Source: Allium sativum
Lineage: Eukaryota; Streptophyta; Magnoliopsida; Asparagales; Amaryllidaceae
Reading direction: 5' to 3'
NCBI GenBank assembly: GCA_030737875.1
Contig: CM060915.1
Span: 363,751,863-363,815,862 of the forward strand
Length of the DNA: 64,000 bases
The notes beneath the pieces were generated by a model. That model searched no databases, was not told where the DNA came from, and saw only the letters and a program-made list of their open reading frames with translations. The translations under genes were made by a program, and so were the position numbers. Shown here one piece after another: positions 50,399-63,114 of the stretch (positions are counted from its first letter, which is position 1; each line of letters opens with the position of its first letter).

Positions 50399-51472
50399 TG
50401 TAATGACCCGCATTTTCAGAGATAATAATTTATTTATTTAATTATTTAAAAAGGTGATTAAAAAGATTTCATGGTCGTTGAATTAAATAATGTGAATATT
50501 TAATTAAAATAATAAATTAAATAATACATTTAATTCTGAAATAATCAGAATTGGCTCAAATGGCGATATGGTGTGAACTGGATCATCTGTGATATTTAAT
50601 TCAGTTTAGAATTGAATTAGAATAACGAATATATTATTTGAACGACAGTTTGAACTTATAATTATATTATAATTAAAATCGAGTTTGAAATGGCACGGCA
50701 GTTCGCGATTTGGCGATTTGAACTTCAACTGAATATACAGGATTCGTTTTAAGCCGGATTTCTGTGAAACAAGAAACGTTAGGAGCTGGTGGAGTATATC
50801 TTTCTTGTGAAAGAGAAAAATCGGGATTTCGTCGTGTATATTTTGATTTATGTCCAAATAAAATTTTAGAAAAGTCGCTGTGGAATTCCTTTGAAATTTA
50901 TAAATATTTATTTATATTTATAAAAGGAATTTCATTTTAAATCGAATATCGATTTAAATCGGGATTTGAAATATCAAGCTAGAAATTCATATAGGAATAT
51001 TCTAGAGCTGTATAATATTCTGCTATGAAGATATATGATAATATAAATTTATTTATATTTAATTTAATTATATTTAAATATATTTTTAAATGGGTTATTT
51101 AGAGCTTTAAAAATAGCCAGTTTTGCAAACGATCTCAAAATTCAACGAAACTAATTTTGTTGGATTTTTAATGTCAAATTATTGTTACATTCCAATTTCC
51201 GTGATTTTTGAAATCAGTATGTGGCCGTGGGAGATTTTAATGTGAAATACAATCGATAAATTGAACTTTAAAAATATGATGAGTGGGCAAACGGAGTTGG
51301 AATTCGACGAAACCAGTTTCCTTGGGACCGTAATGTCGAACTCTATCTACATACTCATTTTCGTGATTTTTGGGTATCGTATGTGGTGGTAGGGATTTTT
51401 AAAGGACAAACAAAAGTAACGATTGATTATAAACTAATAAAATAATCAATATTAAAATATTTAAAAATCTTC

Positions 51473-51480
51473 TATAAATA
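51473..51480 (+). promoter_or_regulatory. TATA box in 3' LTR of E
   Basis: TATAAATA, the same context as 45240. This copy could fire outward into flanking DNA. Confidence 0.5.
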
Positions 51481-51697
51481 CACCACATTTCCCTCAAATC
51501 CTAAACCTATTTCTCTTCTGGTCAAATGCGCCGCTACTTTTCATTTTCTAGAAAACCCAATCGAGAGTTGTAAAATAGAAATCAAATAGAAGAAAATCCT
51601 ATAAATTGTAAAACACATATATATGAGATCGCAGAGCAATTCTCTTCATTTTGATTTGAGTTTAATGAGTCTCGATGTACTCATGTTCGCTGGGTTA

Positions 51698-51881
51698 ATT
51701 CGCGATATAACTAGGAAGGCGTTTCAAATACCACACATGAGTTACTGGACATGCGAGTTTGATGTATCCCATTTGATATCTTCGTATACGAGAATCAACA
51801 AATTCCACCCCACATTCTTCACAAAATTTCGTGTCCTCTTTTCCCTCTCCGATCACTCGATAATTTCCACAGGCACAAATG
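51698..51881 (+). other. Segment present only in the 3' LTR of E
   Basis: The 5' LTR goes directly from 'gctgggtta' to 'ttttccagcgtg', whereas this copy has about 184 extra bases between the same flanks. A 95-codon frame (51623-51910) runs through it, and 'ttccacag' near 51865-51872 resembles a splice acceptor. No product recognised. A deletion in the 5' LTR is the simpler explanation. Confidence 0.65.
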
Positions 51882-54800
51882 TTTTCAAGCGTGTTGTTGA
51901 TGAAGCCTAGGGCTCGGAAATTTTTGCGAAAGGCAATGTTTTAGCTCGATTCGAGGTTGGATTCAAGATCGTGGCAATAAGGAGTGTCAACCATGATTTT
52001 TTTTGGGTGTTTTCGCGCCTGGAGATGACGTGCGACCTACTGGAAGAGCCGCCAGAAGTTGTCAACCGTGATTCGAACGGAGAGGCCGATGTAAACCTTT
52101 TTGGTATGGAGAAGATCATCATTTGGAAAGAGGAATTTTAGTGGTGTTCCATTAATTTTTAGTTAAACGAAGGATGAGCTTTGATTTTCTAAAATGTTGG
52201 CAATGGTTTGGAAACAAAGTTTGGAGTGCGGAAGTTTGATTTTGGGGAAGAAGGAGTGTTATATGGTTTGGGCTTTTGGGTAGAAGACGGGCCAGTTTTT
52301 GTTTAAGGGGGTGAGGCCTAATTCATTTAAATTCAAGTTTTATTTTAAATAAAAGTTTTAACTTCTAAATACCATAACTTGTACATACTGAATTAGAATT
52401 TCGAACGGTTGGATCCGTTAGGATCATATGGACGAGAGCTTCACAATGAAGCTGACTGGGAGTGGAATGGAGCTCGTATGAATTTATGGCGAAATAAATT
52501 GTTTGATTCAAATCAAACAAACAGTTTACCGTTCTTTAACGATGAACTGCCAATGTGAGTAAAACTCACCAACTCTGAACAGTTCTATTTTTATAACGTA
52601 TATTTAGAACTGATAAATGATGATTGATTGTTGTGTGTTAACTGTTTGGTTGAGTTGAGTATGTATTGGTTGAAAATATAGATAACGATACATATATATA
52701 AATCGTTAATCAAATATTGATTCTGTTTATCAGAATATTTTATATTCGTGTTATTTGCGTTGTTTAACATCTGTGATGCAGGAAAACAGGTTGGAGGGGT
52801 CCAACTGGACTCCTTAATATTTATGATATTGTTCTGTTCATATATTGTAATATATGATGTAATATATAATCTGTTTGGTTATGTGTGTTTAAATGATATT
52901 GATCATTGTGGTTTGCTATTTTAAATATCATAAGAGACCCTGGGATGTAAAAAGGAATATTTCAATGTATATTGAAATAAAGGAACTTTATAAAATCAAT
53001 TGATTTTATAAAAGGATATATTTTGAAAATAAAGTATTTATAAAATCATAGGATTTTATAGAGGAGAACTTTTATTTAGAAAATAAATAGGAGTTTATAA
53101 AGGAGGGTATTTATTTATAAGACAAATAGAATATCATAAGGAATATTTGTTGGGAAAATAAACAGGATAAAGAAAAAAGGAAATATTTATAAAAAGGAAT
53201 AGAGTTTTGTAAAAAGAATATTTAGTTGATAAATAAATAGAACAAAAATGGAATATTTATTTAGAAAATAAATAGAAGTATAAGAGGATTATTTAATTAG
53301 AAAAATAAGTAGACAAATATAGGAAGAAAAATATTTGTAAAACATTTACAAATAAAGGTTATAAAAGGAATTATTTATTTACGAAATAAATAGAGTTATA
53401 AAAGGGAACTTTAAATAAGATTTAAGTGTTAGATACTTAATGGATTATATAAAGGAATTAATCGAGTTAGAATTAATCGATTAGAGTTAATTGAATATAA
53501 AGTTATTCGAAATAGAGTTTATCGAATATTAGTTATTCGAAATAGAGTAAATCGAATAAAGCTAAGCATAAGCAAAATTAGAAACTGACTAGAGATTAGT
53601 AAATTGAATGTTTCGGCCTTCGGGATTAATACTTAGGGAATTGTTCTCATACTAGTTTATAATCAGGGACTGATTGTTATGGAAGAATAGTGATACGTAA
53701 TTAAGCCATGGAAATGTTTTCCAATGTTAATAACGTATATTTTCTAGACATAGAAAATGAGAAATATATATATGGTTGATGATTGATCGATATAATTTCC
53801 ATTTGGAAATAATATCGTTGTTTGCGCACATATTTTTCTTTAATAGTTAAATCACAGACTATCAAAGTTTTCGACCATTTTAGCGTTGTTAATATGGAGA
53901 GACCGGTTGGATTATTATCCAAAGAACCACTCTGTATTGGCATAAGCGTTGTGAATCATATATGCCAAAGAAAATTGAAGACGGAGTAAAGTGCAAGGTC
54001 TATTGTATAAGTCTTAGATAACAGTGCCTAAGATGGATGTACTGAATAGTGCCTTCGGTTTGTCCAGTCCCAGGGCAACTGGTATGGAAAAAGGTCTGAC
54101 AGAGTATATCCAATTGATCACGTAAGTTGGTCTCTTCAAACGTATTCACGTTTGGTGGCGGAGGAATTCGTTTCTCTTAGCTGTATACCCGAATTATTTT
54201 TGGATAAATCAATTTGTGATTTGGCGGGTATGACGATGTGACATTCTAAGTGAATGATGATGTAGTATGTGAAAAGATAAGCGTAGCTTCTAGCCTCACA
54301 TCCGGTAAATGACAAAAGTCGGGGAGGCAGCATGGCTATGTATGTCGCACCTATTAGTGTGTATAATCACCTTATCTAGAGTTTCATTTACTTCTAAAAA
54401 TCTATTGTTGATGCTGTCCCATTCGGGAAAAGGTTGCTGATCCCAACCGTTGGTGATATACATTCGATACACTCCAGCGAAATGAGGGGTCGGTCATGTG
54501 TGGCCGGGTTAGAAGATGTTCTTGTTGAACCCAGTGTATTCCTCTCTAGAGGTACACTAGCGAAAGGTGGTTCCACACCTTGTCATAGTTGGAAATCCAT
54601 TACCCAATACGTGCTTGCAGTCTTGATTGTATACAATATATGTAGAACGTGAGATGAAAGCGTTTCTGCTAGATGATTATTATATTGTGGTTGATATACA
54701 CTATTATAATATCAATGAGTTTTGATATAAAGATTAATTTGGATTTTCATAAGGGAAAAACCCGTTCCGTTATACGGCGTGGTCTTTTGAGATATAGTTT

Positions 54801-55277
54801 ACTTGTTCAAATTGTTTTAAACTGTTTTACTCATATCAGTCCCATGACTGACCCGGAGTTTATTTTGTTTTGTTTTCCATAAACTCTTTGGTGCCCATTT
54901 TTTTACGGGCAATCAAGCAGTCAGGATTTTACAGATGTACTTGGAGGGCTTGGAGCAGGCGGCTTCAGGATCATATAGCTATTATTTATTTCTGCTGTGT
55001 TGTAATTATTGTACTTTGGAAATGATATGTATATTCAAGTACAGATTTATATTTCCAAGTTATGATATATATTATATGTTATTCGTTCCGCTGTGAGGGT
55101 CGTGTTACTCTGATTGTTACTCTGATGTTGTGTTCTTCTTCTTCTATTCTAAGTTTCTATCTTATCTTTCCTCACCATCTAATTTCTTTCTAATAGTTTT
55201 CTGGATTTCAGTGCAAATTGGGTTGGACTTGCGTTATTTGGTCATCTCAAATTGGACCGGAATTTCGGGTCACTACA

Positions 55278-55282
55278 CTGAG
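55278..55282. other. Target-site duplication of element E, right copy (ctgag)
   Basis: Matches 44154-44158 and directly follows the LTR end at 55277. Confidence 0.92.
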
Positions 55283-55822
55283 TCTTATAATAGCTTCTTT
55301 TTTTAAAAAAGCATTGCAATGTTTATTTTATGCACTAGTATTCTTGGTAGGAAACCCGTTCCATGTTATACGGCATGGTCCCTTGAATTACCCTCTTTTA
55401 AAGTAAAGTTTTAAATAACTGTTTTAGTTCTCAACCAGTCACATGACTGACCTAGAGTTTATTGTTTTAACCTAAAATCTGGGTGTCTCAATTTTCCACA
55501 CGGGCAGTTAGTAGTTTTGGTTTTGCAGATTTATATTCACAGGATCCTGATTTACAGCTGGAACGATATCCGGAAAGCTCTGTATCCGTATATCTCTTTC
55601 AGGTGTGTTTTGTACTATTTTTCCGCTTCTATGTAATGTAATTTAAAGCTTTGATATTTCTCTGATGTATAATATTTACTCATACTCTATATATTCTTGT
55701 ATTCTGATGGAATTGTTGTAATAAACAATGAAATGTTCTTCTGTTTGTGTTTTGATTTGTCGTGTTCTCAAGGCAATCCATTCCTCCTCTTCTCCTCGGA
55801 GACCGGGGAAGTTACGGGTCCT
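55283..55822 (+). mobile_element. Element A, part 3: LTR end
   Basis: Resumes after E with 'tcttataatagcttc', the reverse complement of the block near 4365 in LTR B, and passes through sequence matching about 4300 down to 3850 in order. It ends near 'gggaagttacgggtcc', which resembles the LTR terminus of B in reverse complement. The exact end is uncertain and no target duplication was identified. Confidence 0.65.
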
Positions 55823-58086
55823 TAAATAAATAATTTATAATCGATATAAATTTATGTATCCGACTAATACTATAAGTGGAATAATGACAAAGCCTTTTAA
55901 ATTCCATAAATAGTAAATGGCTTCCTTCACAGAAGCTTATCTCGACTATTATTAATTGAATTCCATTCAATTCCAATTTAATTAACTAAGCTGGAAAACT
56001 TTCTTAAATCTTAATCAAAATATTTATTCCTTTTACAAATGGGTTCAAGAACATGTCGACTTACATTAAATACCGAATTTCGAAACCAACAGATATCGTT
56101 TTGGAATACTGATATCAATATCTTCCAAATTTCTCAACGATATCCGTATAATCACGGAACCCAATATGGAAAATATCTACATATAATTTCCATTTAAATC
56201 CATTACAATTTATATATTGGAAACTTTTGTTATTTTAAAACCATTCACAAATCCAATTTATTATTTTAAAATCATTGGATTATTCCTTCTAGTTTTCAAA
56301 TAACTCTTTCTGATAAAAATATCATTTATCTTCCAAAACTTGGAATATTTTATCCAAACTCTTTACAAATCATTGATTATGATTTATCAAGTTTTATTCA
56401 TATTTTTAATAATATTATTAAGGCCCTTACAGCAGATTTCCATTTTCCGCCATCAAACTGCATCCATAAAATCTAGCCGTTGAATATGAACCCAACGGTT
56501 CCAGTTTCAGAAGAATCTGACGGTCGGATCTCCCGCTATGTCCATTCAAAGTTACAGGTTGATGTTCGCTAATTATCGCTGCACGATGCGTTCTATTTAA
56601 GCCCAAATCGATTTATAAATTATATATAAATCGAAATCTTTCTAAACCCTTTTTATAAATTATATAATCATATTTGAAAACTCATTTCGGTTGTTTATCC
56701 TCAAAATTGCGCATTTCACTGTTCGGTCAGTTTTAATATTATTTTAATAAAAAAATAATGCTATTTTCAAAAGTCATTAATTTACGTCCAAATTATCCTT
56801 ACAGTCGTTATAAAAATAAACGAGAAACTTTTGAAAAAAAAATCTTTTAAAATGTTTGCTACATATCCTAACAGGCTTCACTTTTAGAAGTTACTATTCA
56901 TTTTAAATCAAAATCTTTGGTATGCCAAAAGTGTATTAAATTTACTTCAAAATTATTCATTATATTTATGAATATTCATCAATATTTTGATATCTACCCA
57001 TCCATCCAAAATCGGACATTGAAATCAAATTTTGATTTTTCACTGAATATTTTATTATTAAAATATTCATTTTTATTATGGGTTGACATCATATAATTCT
57101 AGCTATATGAATTTTTATACATCCAACAATAGTTATAACAACTAACAAACATCCAAAGTGCTCCAACGTCCATATAAGCTTCAAACAAACAATTGATGGT
57201 TATTTTAGTCTGTCAATCTATCGATCGACATACAAACTACATAAAAGGAAGATGTGTAAATCAAATATCATCTCAAGACCTCTGTGGGGTTTTCAACTCA
57301 CAAATAATCAATTTAAATCTACTACTGCTTCACGAATTTAATCATATTCGATTCAATTCAAATTATTTTTCAAACTAACCTATTTCACTTAGACGTGTGA
57401 TAATAAATTCACTGTTTGAGCCATAAATGGATATTTAATCTAATTTCACCTACCACAAATATATTAACATTATTTAACTTGTTAATTACCTCAAAATAAC
57501 AATCACAATATATCACAATCAATCAACAATTCATCCATAGGGTTTGCAAACAGTTTATAATGTGAGCTACCATATATCATATAATAATTTGTGGTAAACA
57601 AATAAATTAAAACTACAGTTTTTGCTATTGTTTAGCTACTTAACTGTCATATTTTTCAACATCGTTCTAACTTCATAATTAACCAAGTTCTAGCTTTCAA
57701 TTCGCTTAACTTCAACTACTTAACGCTTAACTAATTAACTATAATTAAACTGCACAAATATACTAGTTTGAGTGAGAAGATCTTACCGCAGCCATCGAAC
57801 AACAGTATACTTCAATATCGGATCTTCACGCTCGTGCAATGACTTAAAAATGTCACCTTTTCTTCTTGGATCAGCTTGAAACTTCCCAGCGATGCTTGTT
57901 CGCAATCTAGCCCGAGTTTAGAGGAGGAAAGTTGCGATTTTTAGTCGTTTGGAGGCAAGTGGGGACCGTAGCCGTGCTATCCAGCAAAGGACAGTGACGT
58001 GGAGGGGTCCTGGAGGTGACATGTGGCAAGTAGGGTGCACTTTGGGGTTGCTAAAGGTGGTATATGTGGTCTAAACCCTTAAATAT
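55823..58086 (-). mobile_element. Element F, right part: old LTR fragment
   Basis: Noncoding, AT-rich, in minus orientation. It contains 'aacccaacggttccagtttc' near 56490 followed by 'gacggtcggatctccc', the module of LTRs B and D. The 'agctggaaaact' area near 55990 matches reverse-complement LTR A near 2760, and a moderately GC-rich zone near 57890-58060 parallels the islands in B and D. This is the continuation of the fragment at 1-1257, cut by A. The last five bases, aatat (58082-58086), should be the left target duplication of G. The rest of F lies to the right of the window. Confidence 0.55.
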
Positions 58087-58369
58087 TGTAACACCCCGTG
58101 TATTCTATAACCGTGAAATTCACAAATTAAAGTATAATTAATTTCAAATCAAAGAATTAAGGGAAACGGGATACGCCATTGCGTTCGTCTCGGAAAAATA
58201 CGCGAAATAGAGTCCGAGTTTTCGAAAAACGGAGTCCGTATGAAGAAGATATAGCCTCCGGAAGTTTCTGAATTAAGTTTAAAATTCGAACAGCTCAGAA
58301 AAACAATTCAAAATTTCAAAATCGGGCCCAATTGGCCAGGGCGGGAAAATTCCCGCCTATGGCACCTAG

Positions 58370-58450
58370 CTCGACTGGGCAGTCGACCTGGGCTAGCCAT
58401 GTCGACAGGGCTGTCGACAGGGCTGTCGACCTGGCCCAGAGCCAGGTCGA
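58370..58450. repeat. GTCGAC palindromic array, 5' LTR of G
   Basis: Four GTCGAC sites in alternating orientation arms (ctgtcgac/gtcgacag). The matching array in the 3' LTR (63431-63545) has seven. Confidence 0.8.
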
Positions 58451-58609
58451 ACCCAGCCCATCCTGGCTGGCCAGGTCTGTGTTTGGCAGATTTTCAGAAG
58501 CTTGCTTTGTCACTAGGGCTAGGTGGCAGCCCCTGATTGGTCTCTCTTTCGAATGAATGGCTATGATCAATCCAAGCAACATCGATGGTCCTAATCAGTT
58601 CGTAAACTC

Positions 58610-58617
58610 TATAAAAA
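58610..58617 (+). promoter_or_regulatory. TATA-like box in 5' LTR of G
   Basis: TATAAAAA, 523 bp from the LTR start and matching the position in C. U3 would then be about 550 bp. Confidence 0.55.
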
Positions 58618-60069
58618 TGACCCTAGACTCTTCCTAATCTATTCATTCAAAAATAAGAACGAGGCCATCATGCTGTTGAGGAACGACTAGGAGTAGCCAC
58701 CAATTTGAGAGACGATTAGGAGGCAAATTCTAAAGCATAAAGCAACTTAAACAAATCAAATCAACGCCTACGTCAAGGGTGTCGCATCTCCAAATTCCTG
58801 AATTGGAGAATTCATCACACAATTGTAAGTAGAGTATTATTCCGGTATGAACAAATAACTGTGTTTGGTTTGTACACTTGATTTGTGGTGATAAGTAATT
58901 CATATTTGTGCGTTACTATGATTCTTATCGATTTGGAATGTTGTATAACGATTGGATATTCACAAAGTATGTTATTCATTATAAAAACTACATGTTTGCG
59001 GTAGTTTTATGCAAGTATACGTTTGGATATTCGCAAAGTATGTAATTCTTGTTGAAGCTACATGTATGTAGTTGTTTAATTGAAATTCATGCAAGTATGT
59101 GGTTTTGCTACTATGCCATCATAATGTGTATTTTTGTACAAAAAAATCATTTTGTGTGTAATTGGAACAAATTTGGGTTATTATAATTCATATGAAATTA
59201 TGTTGAAATCTGGCATCATGATCTATGTATGAAACCACACTTTTGTATTAGAAACAAAAGTAAGCCTCTTTGCGAACTTACGAATATGACTAGGCTATGT
59301 TTGATATTTTGCATAATTGAAAAACATGTTAGGCCTATATTGTTAACAAGAACTATATGATAATACCATGATTTCATGTTTAGGAGTATTTAGCCATGAT
59401 TACATGAATAAGTATATTTGTGCCATGGTTATGCGAATAGATTAAAAATCATGAATAAGTTGGAATAATACTTTTGTATTAGTAGCAAAAGTAGGCACCT
59501 TTGTAACATGTAGTAATTTTATAAACATGACTTGCTTATGTTCGACATTATGCCTAAGTAAAAATATTGGTTTATGTTGTAGTTAAGACTATGTGGCAAT
59601 AATGATATCTAATTTTGTTAGATTCTTAACTTAACTACAAGTTTACATGGTTTAATTCATGTCACTTATGCTTTATGACCAAAGTATATGTTACCACTAT
59701 GCAAGTACACCAGTTTCTATTTTGTAGTTCCAACGTTATGCTGCAAGTTCATGCGTTCATATTCCCCTTTAGTATGTAATCACGTTTTAAGCCTCCCCTT
59801 TTTCGCGTGGCTAAGTTGGGCTTAAAAGGCTAAGCCCAACATATATTATAATAAACGAGCGTATTAAACGGGGGAAAGTGGCGTTGGGCCAAATTAATTA
59901 ATAAATGAAAATATAAAGTAGAAGGGCCCAAATTCAAGTATGGGTTGGGCCCATGATTGGTGTAAACCTTTACACCATTAGCTTAAATTGATTTTGAATA
60001 ATGGGCCGCAAATATTTACATATAAGAAAATAAAGAAGAAAGACAAAATATGTAAATGTAGAAAATACG

Positions 60070-60285
60070 ATGTGTTTAACCCGAGGTTGGATTGAGTTGT
60101 GATGTAAACCTGCCCGGAACCGCCCGGCTGTCCAGTAGTCCCAACAATACCTATCCAATGTGGGTGGTTAAACATGGAGCCCAATAAAGACCCGAGGTTA
60201 GACTGAGTTGTGGCGTAAGACTGCCCGGAACCAACCGGCAACAGGCAGCCACAACAATACCTGTCTAATGTGAGAGGTCAAGGCT
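60070..60285 (+). repeat. Two-copy tandem repeat (about 113-bp period) in LTR G
   Basis: 'cccgaggtt(g/a)ga' to 'ctgcccggaacc' and 'aacaatacct' occurs twice. It is the reverse-complement counterpart of 15432-15650 in element C. Confidence 0.75.
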
Positions 60286-61277
60286 TTAATACGACAATTA
60301 AGGCTGAGTCAGGATTGTTAGGATTAAGTGAACTAAAGACTTAATCAAAATGGAACATGCTAAACTAAACAGATTGATTGGGGGTTAGGTTTATAAAACA
60401 CTTAACCAACTTAGCATGTTGGCTAGAAATAGAAAACCTAGTAGCGGGGGACCCTTTTCAGCAGTAACCCTATAAGGTGTATCATGATACCCTGAAACTA
60501 GGCAGGGTGGGGCACGATTACTGGGCTGACTGTAAGAGGTCAAATCGACGGCGGTGGTGCAGCAGTGTAGGTTCTAACGGGGTGTGGGCGTGCACTCACT
60601 CCGGCGCAGAAAAATAAGGCACTGGGCACCAGTAGCATACCTGTGCATTCTAAGATTGTGTCGGGCCGCCACCATGGGACTTGATACACCCCATGGTGGG
60701 ACCAGCATAGGTAACTACAACATCGGGGGCCGTAAGACACATGTAACTATGCGAGTAGGAGCCGATCATCATAGAATGGATCACTTCACCCTGATTATGG
60801 GGTGCCAGTTGGGAACTAGTTTATATGGGTTCAGAGATTAATATGGGGTACGATAGTATATTCGACCCTAGACAACTTAACTAAGTTTATGGTGCTTTCC
60901 CCATTTCTAGTTTATACTTATCATACCCAGTTCTTTATTCATAGACTGAATAGTCCTAGACTTACTCAGGCTTTATGTATGACTCTACTTTTCTTTCGTC
61001 TTCTTTTCTTCCATTCCCCCCCAGGTCCACGGGGAGGGAATACCGCAGCTTGACCAGCCTTCATATCCAGCTTGAAGAGAAAGAATGTATTGCTTGGATT
61101 TTTTTTCGTTTTGGACTATGGCTTTGGACAACAACTATGGGGCTTTTGCAGTTTATTTATGTTTTCTTTATGCTTCTTTTAATAATGTAATGCAAGACAG
61201 TTATGATAATGTTATGTTTTTGGAAGTATGTAAGACAATTGTGGTAATGTTGTTGTAACACGTATTCTCCCTTATGA

Positions 61278-61283
61278 AATAAA
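61278..61283 (+). terminator. Possible poly(A) signal in LTR G
   Basis: AATAAA 135 bp before the LTR end. If used, R would span from about 58640 to about 61300, which is very long. The matching site in C has no clear AATAAA. Confidence 0.35.
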
Positions 61284-61418
61284 AGTTGCTGGTTTTCCGC
61301 TGTTCAAAAACATGTGTTCTTATATCTGTCTTGTATATCTGTGACTTATACTTATAAACCTCCACCAAAATTAGGGCATTCCCTTTGAGAGTGACCTTAA
61401 CGGAGGTGGGGTGTTTCA

Positions 61419-61611
61419 CTTGGTATCAGAGCATAGGTTTACCAGATAAGATAAAAAAAAAGAGTTTTGAAAATTTATTTTCAAAAAGGAAATTTAAAGA
61501 AGCATTTTTAAAAAAGAAAAATATTATTTTATTTTAAAAAGGCAAAGTCCCCCCAAAGCCATAGGTACTATCTCTTATCCTTCGTTTTGAATCTATCCTT
61601 TTTGTTTCAGC
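61419..61611 (+). other. Element G leader with tRNA-iMet primer binding site
   Basis: TGGTATCAGAGC at 61421-61432, two bases after the LTR. The leader is purine-rich with A-runs and ends at the gag ATG. Confidence 0.9.
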
Positions 61612-62640
61612 ATGTCCGAAGAACTTAACTTGCCAGAGGGTGTACCAATACCTGGTTGGTTTAGACGGTTCTTAGAAGCAAGGGCCACTCAGCCAGTTCC
61701 TACCGTTCCTCCTCCCCCAGCTGCAGGAAATCATCCAGCTGCAGCAGCACCTCTTCCTCCACCTCCTCCATGGGGAAACACGTTTGCTAAGATATGTAAA
61801 GATTTTAAAGCTATGGGAGGAAAGGATTTTCATGGAACTGAGTCCTTCGTGGCAGCTAGAAATTGGCTGAATGAAACCGAGGACTTATTCATCATCTTTG
61901 AGGTAGAAGATAGACAGAAAGTACAACTGGCAGTATGGCTACTAAAGGGTGAGGCTTCCTACTGGTGGGAAGTCACTAATGCAGAAAGACCGATGGAAAC
62001 ATGGGAGGACTTTAGGGCAAGGTTTGAGGCTAAATTTCTCTCAGATGCGGAAAGGAGTTTGCAGTTGGAAAAATTCTTATTTCTTAAGCAAGGGAACAAG
62101 ACAGTCAGAGAGTATGTTAATCAGTTCGATGAGCTGGCTAGGTTTGGGCTGGACCTAGTCAACACCCCGCACAAGAAGGCTCTCCGTTTCGTCAAGGGGT
62201 TGAATGAGCCATTACACAGTTTGGCCATGACCCATATACCCATGGGAGCCACGTATGAAAGACTGGTGCAAATGGCATTGCTGAACGAGGAAGATAAGGA
62301 CAAGAAGGAAACAGAGGCAGAAAACTCTCAAGGGAAGAAAGAGGTCAAGCCCAACGATTCTAAGAATAAGAAGGTAGACCCCGAGAAAGGAGGCAAGAAC
62401 AACAACTCACGTGATAAAAGGAAATGCAATTACTGTGGTACGGAAGGGCACATAGCCAAGGATTGTAGAAAGAGGAAGAGAAAGCAAGGTGAATGTTTTC
62501 ATTGTGGGAAGACTGGACACATCAGCAAAGACTGCCCTAAGAAGCAGACCGGACCTTCTGGCGGTACATCGTTAACTTATTCTAGATGCTTTGTTTTATC
62601 CTATTTCTCTCCTCGATCCTATCTTGAGAACCATAGGTAG
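61612..62640 (+). CDS. Gag protein of element G (342 aa, two CCHC zinc knuckles)
   Basis: Same length and organisation as the Gag of element C: Pro/Ala-rich N-terminus, Gag core about 57-225, lysine-rich linker, knuckles C272/C275/H280/C285 and C295/C298/H303/C308. Only scattered residue differences from C were noticed (for example G28 to V and K87 to N), and no stop or frameshift. It starts 193 bp after the LTR and is followed by untranslated sequence and the polypurine tract, so no pol has ever followed it in this copy. Expected role: particle formation and RNA packaging. Enzymes must come from a partner such as a D-type element. Confidence 0.93.
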   Translation: MSEELNLPEGVPIPGWFRRFLEARATQPVPTVPPPPAAGNHPAAAAPLPPPPPWGNTFAKICKDFKAMGGKDFHGTESFVAARNWLNETEDLFIIFEVEDRQKVQLAVWLLKGEASYWWEVTNAERPMETWEDFRARFEAKFLSDAERSLQLEKFLFLKQGNKTVREYVNQFDELARFGLDLVNTPHKKALRFVKGLNEPLHSLAMTHIPMGATYERLVQMALLNEEDKDKKETEAENSQGKKEVKPNDSKNKKVDPEKGGKNNNSRDKRKCNYCGTEGHIAKDCRKRKRKQGECFHCGKTGHISKDCPKKQTGPSGGTSLTYSRCFVLSYFSPRSYLENHR

Positions 62641-63114
62641 AATCTTTTTGGATGTAAACATGTAGTTGAAACATGTTATGGATGATGGTTGCAAGTGGTT
62701 GCAAGTGATTGCTAGTGGTTGCTCGTGGTTGCATATACACACACAATCTAGGTTTTAGATCGGCTCAGTCACTTCATATTGCATATGCATATATGTTTGC
62801 ATTCGTATATGGTTGAACTTTAATGTGTTGTCATATGGATGTTGCATTTGTATGAATGATTGTGCACTCATGTAGAATCATGAATAGGAAAATTTGCATA
62901 CATAATGGATTCATGGCACCTACATAATTCGCATTAAGGAGGTCAACTGAATCAGTAGACCGCCTGATTTTGCATTAGATAAGTACATGTACACACACAC
63001 TTCGCATATGATCATGAAGCACTAGAAGTCTTTTAAGGACAATGGATGCTCGTGTTTGATGGATGAGTAGATGGATGATTGGATGTTAGGATATACATTC
63101 CTCCTAACTTGAAG
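62641..63114 (+). other. Element G 3' untranslated internal region
   Basis: Noncoding. It begins with short direct repeats of 'ttgcaagtgg' type (about 62688-62732) and is otherwise AT-rich. It corresponds to 17561-18016 in C. Confidence 0.65.

Larger units (their letters stand above)
44159..55277 (+). mobile_element. Element E: non-coding giant-LTR retrotransposon (LARD-like)
   Basis: An 11,119-bp plus-strand element with LTRs of 4712 bp (44159-48870) and 4879 bp (50399-55277), TSD ctgag, PBS and PPT, but an internal region of only 1528 bp in which I find no gag or pol motif. LTRs start TGTA(A/T)TGAC and end GGTCACTACA. LTR motifs are shared with A, B and D, so it belongs to the same broad group and presumably moved by enzymes supplied in trans. 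Confidence 0.9.
50399..55277 (+). repeat. 3' LTR of element E (4879 bp)
   Basis: Direct repeat of 44159-48870. It carries an extra block of about 184 bp (about 51698-51881) and lacks about 27 bp of the 5' copy near 47180-47210. TATA box at 51473-51480. Scattered substitutions and indels make this pair visibly more diverged than those of C or D. Confidence 0.9.
58087..61418 (+). repeat. 5' LTR of element G (3332 bp)
   Basis: Starts tgtaacacc and ends ggggtgtttca, directly before the PBS. It is homologous to LTR C throughout but diverged, with a shorter repeat zone in the middle. It has a TATA-like box at 58610, a GTCGAC array near 58370-58450, a two-copy repeat near 60070-60285 and a possible poly(A) signal at 61278. 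ORFs near 60540-60841 are not supported as genes. Confidence 0.92.

Noticed and set aside
1258..55822. Calling A a complete element
   Set aside because: No internal region, PBS, PPT or second LTR was found, so only LTR sequence can be supported.
60540..60841. Frames in the 5' LTR of G that look protein-like
   Set aside because: Short, overlapping on both strands, within an LTR, and not conserved in the matching part of LTR C.
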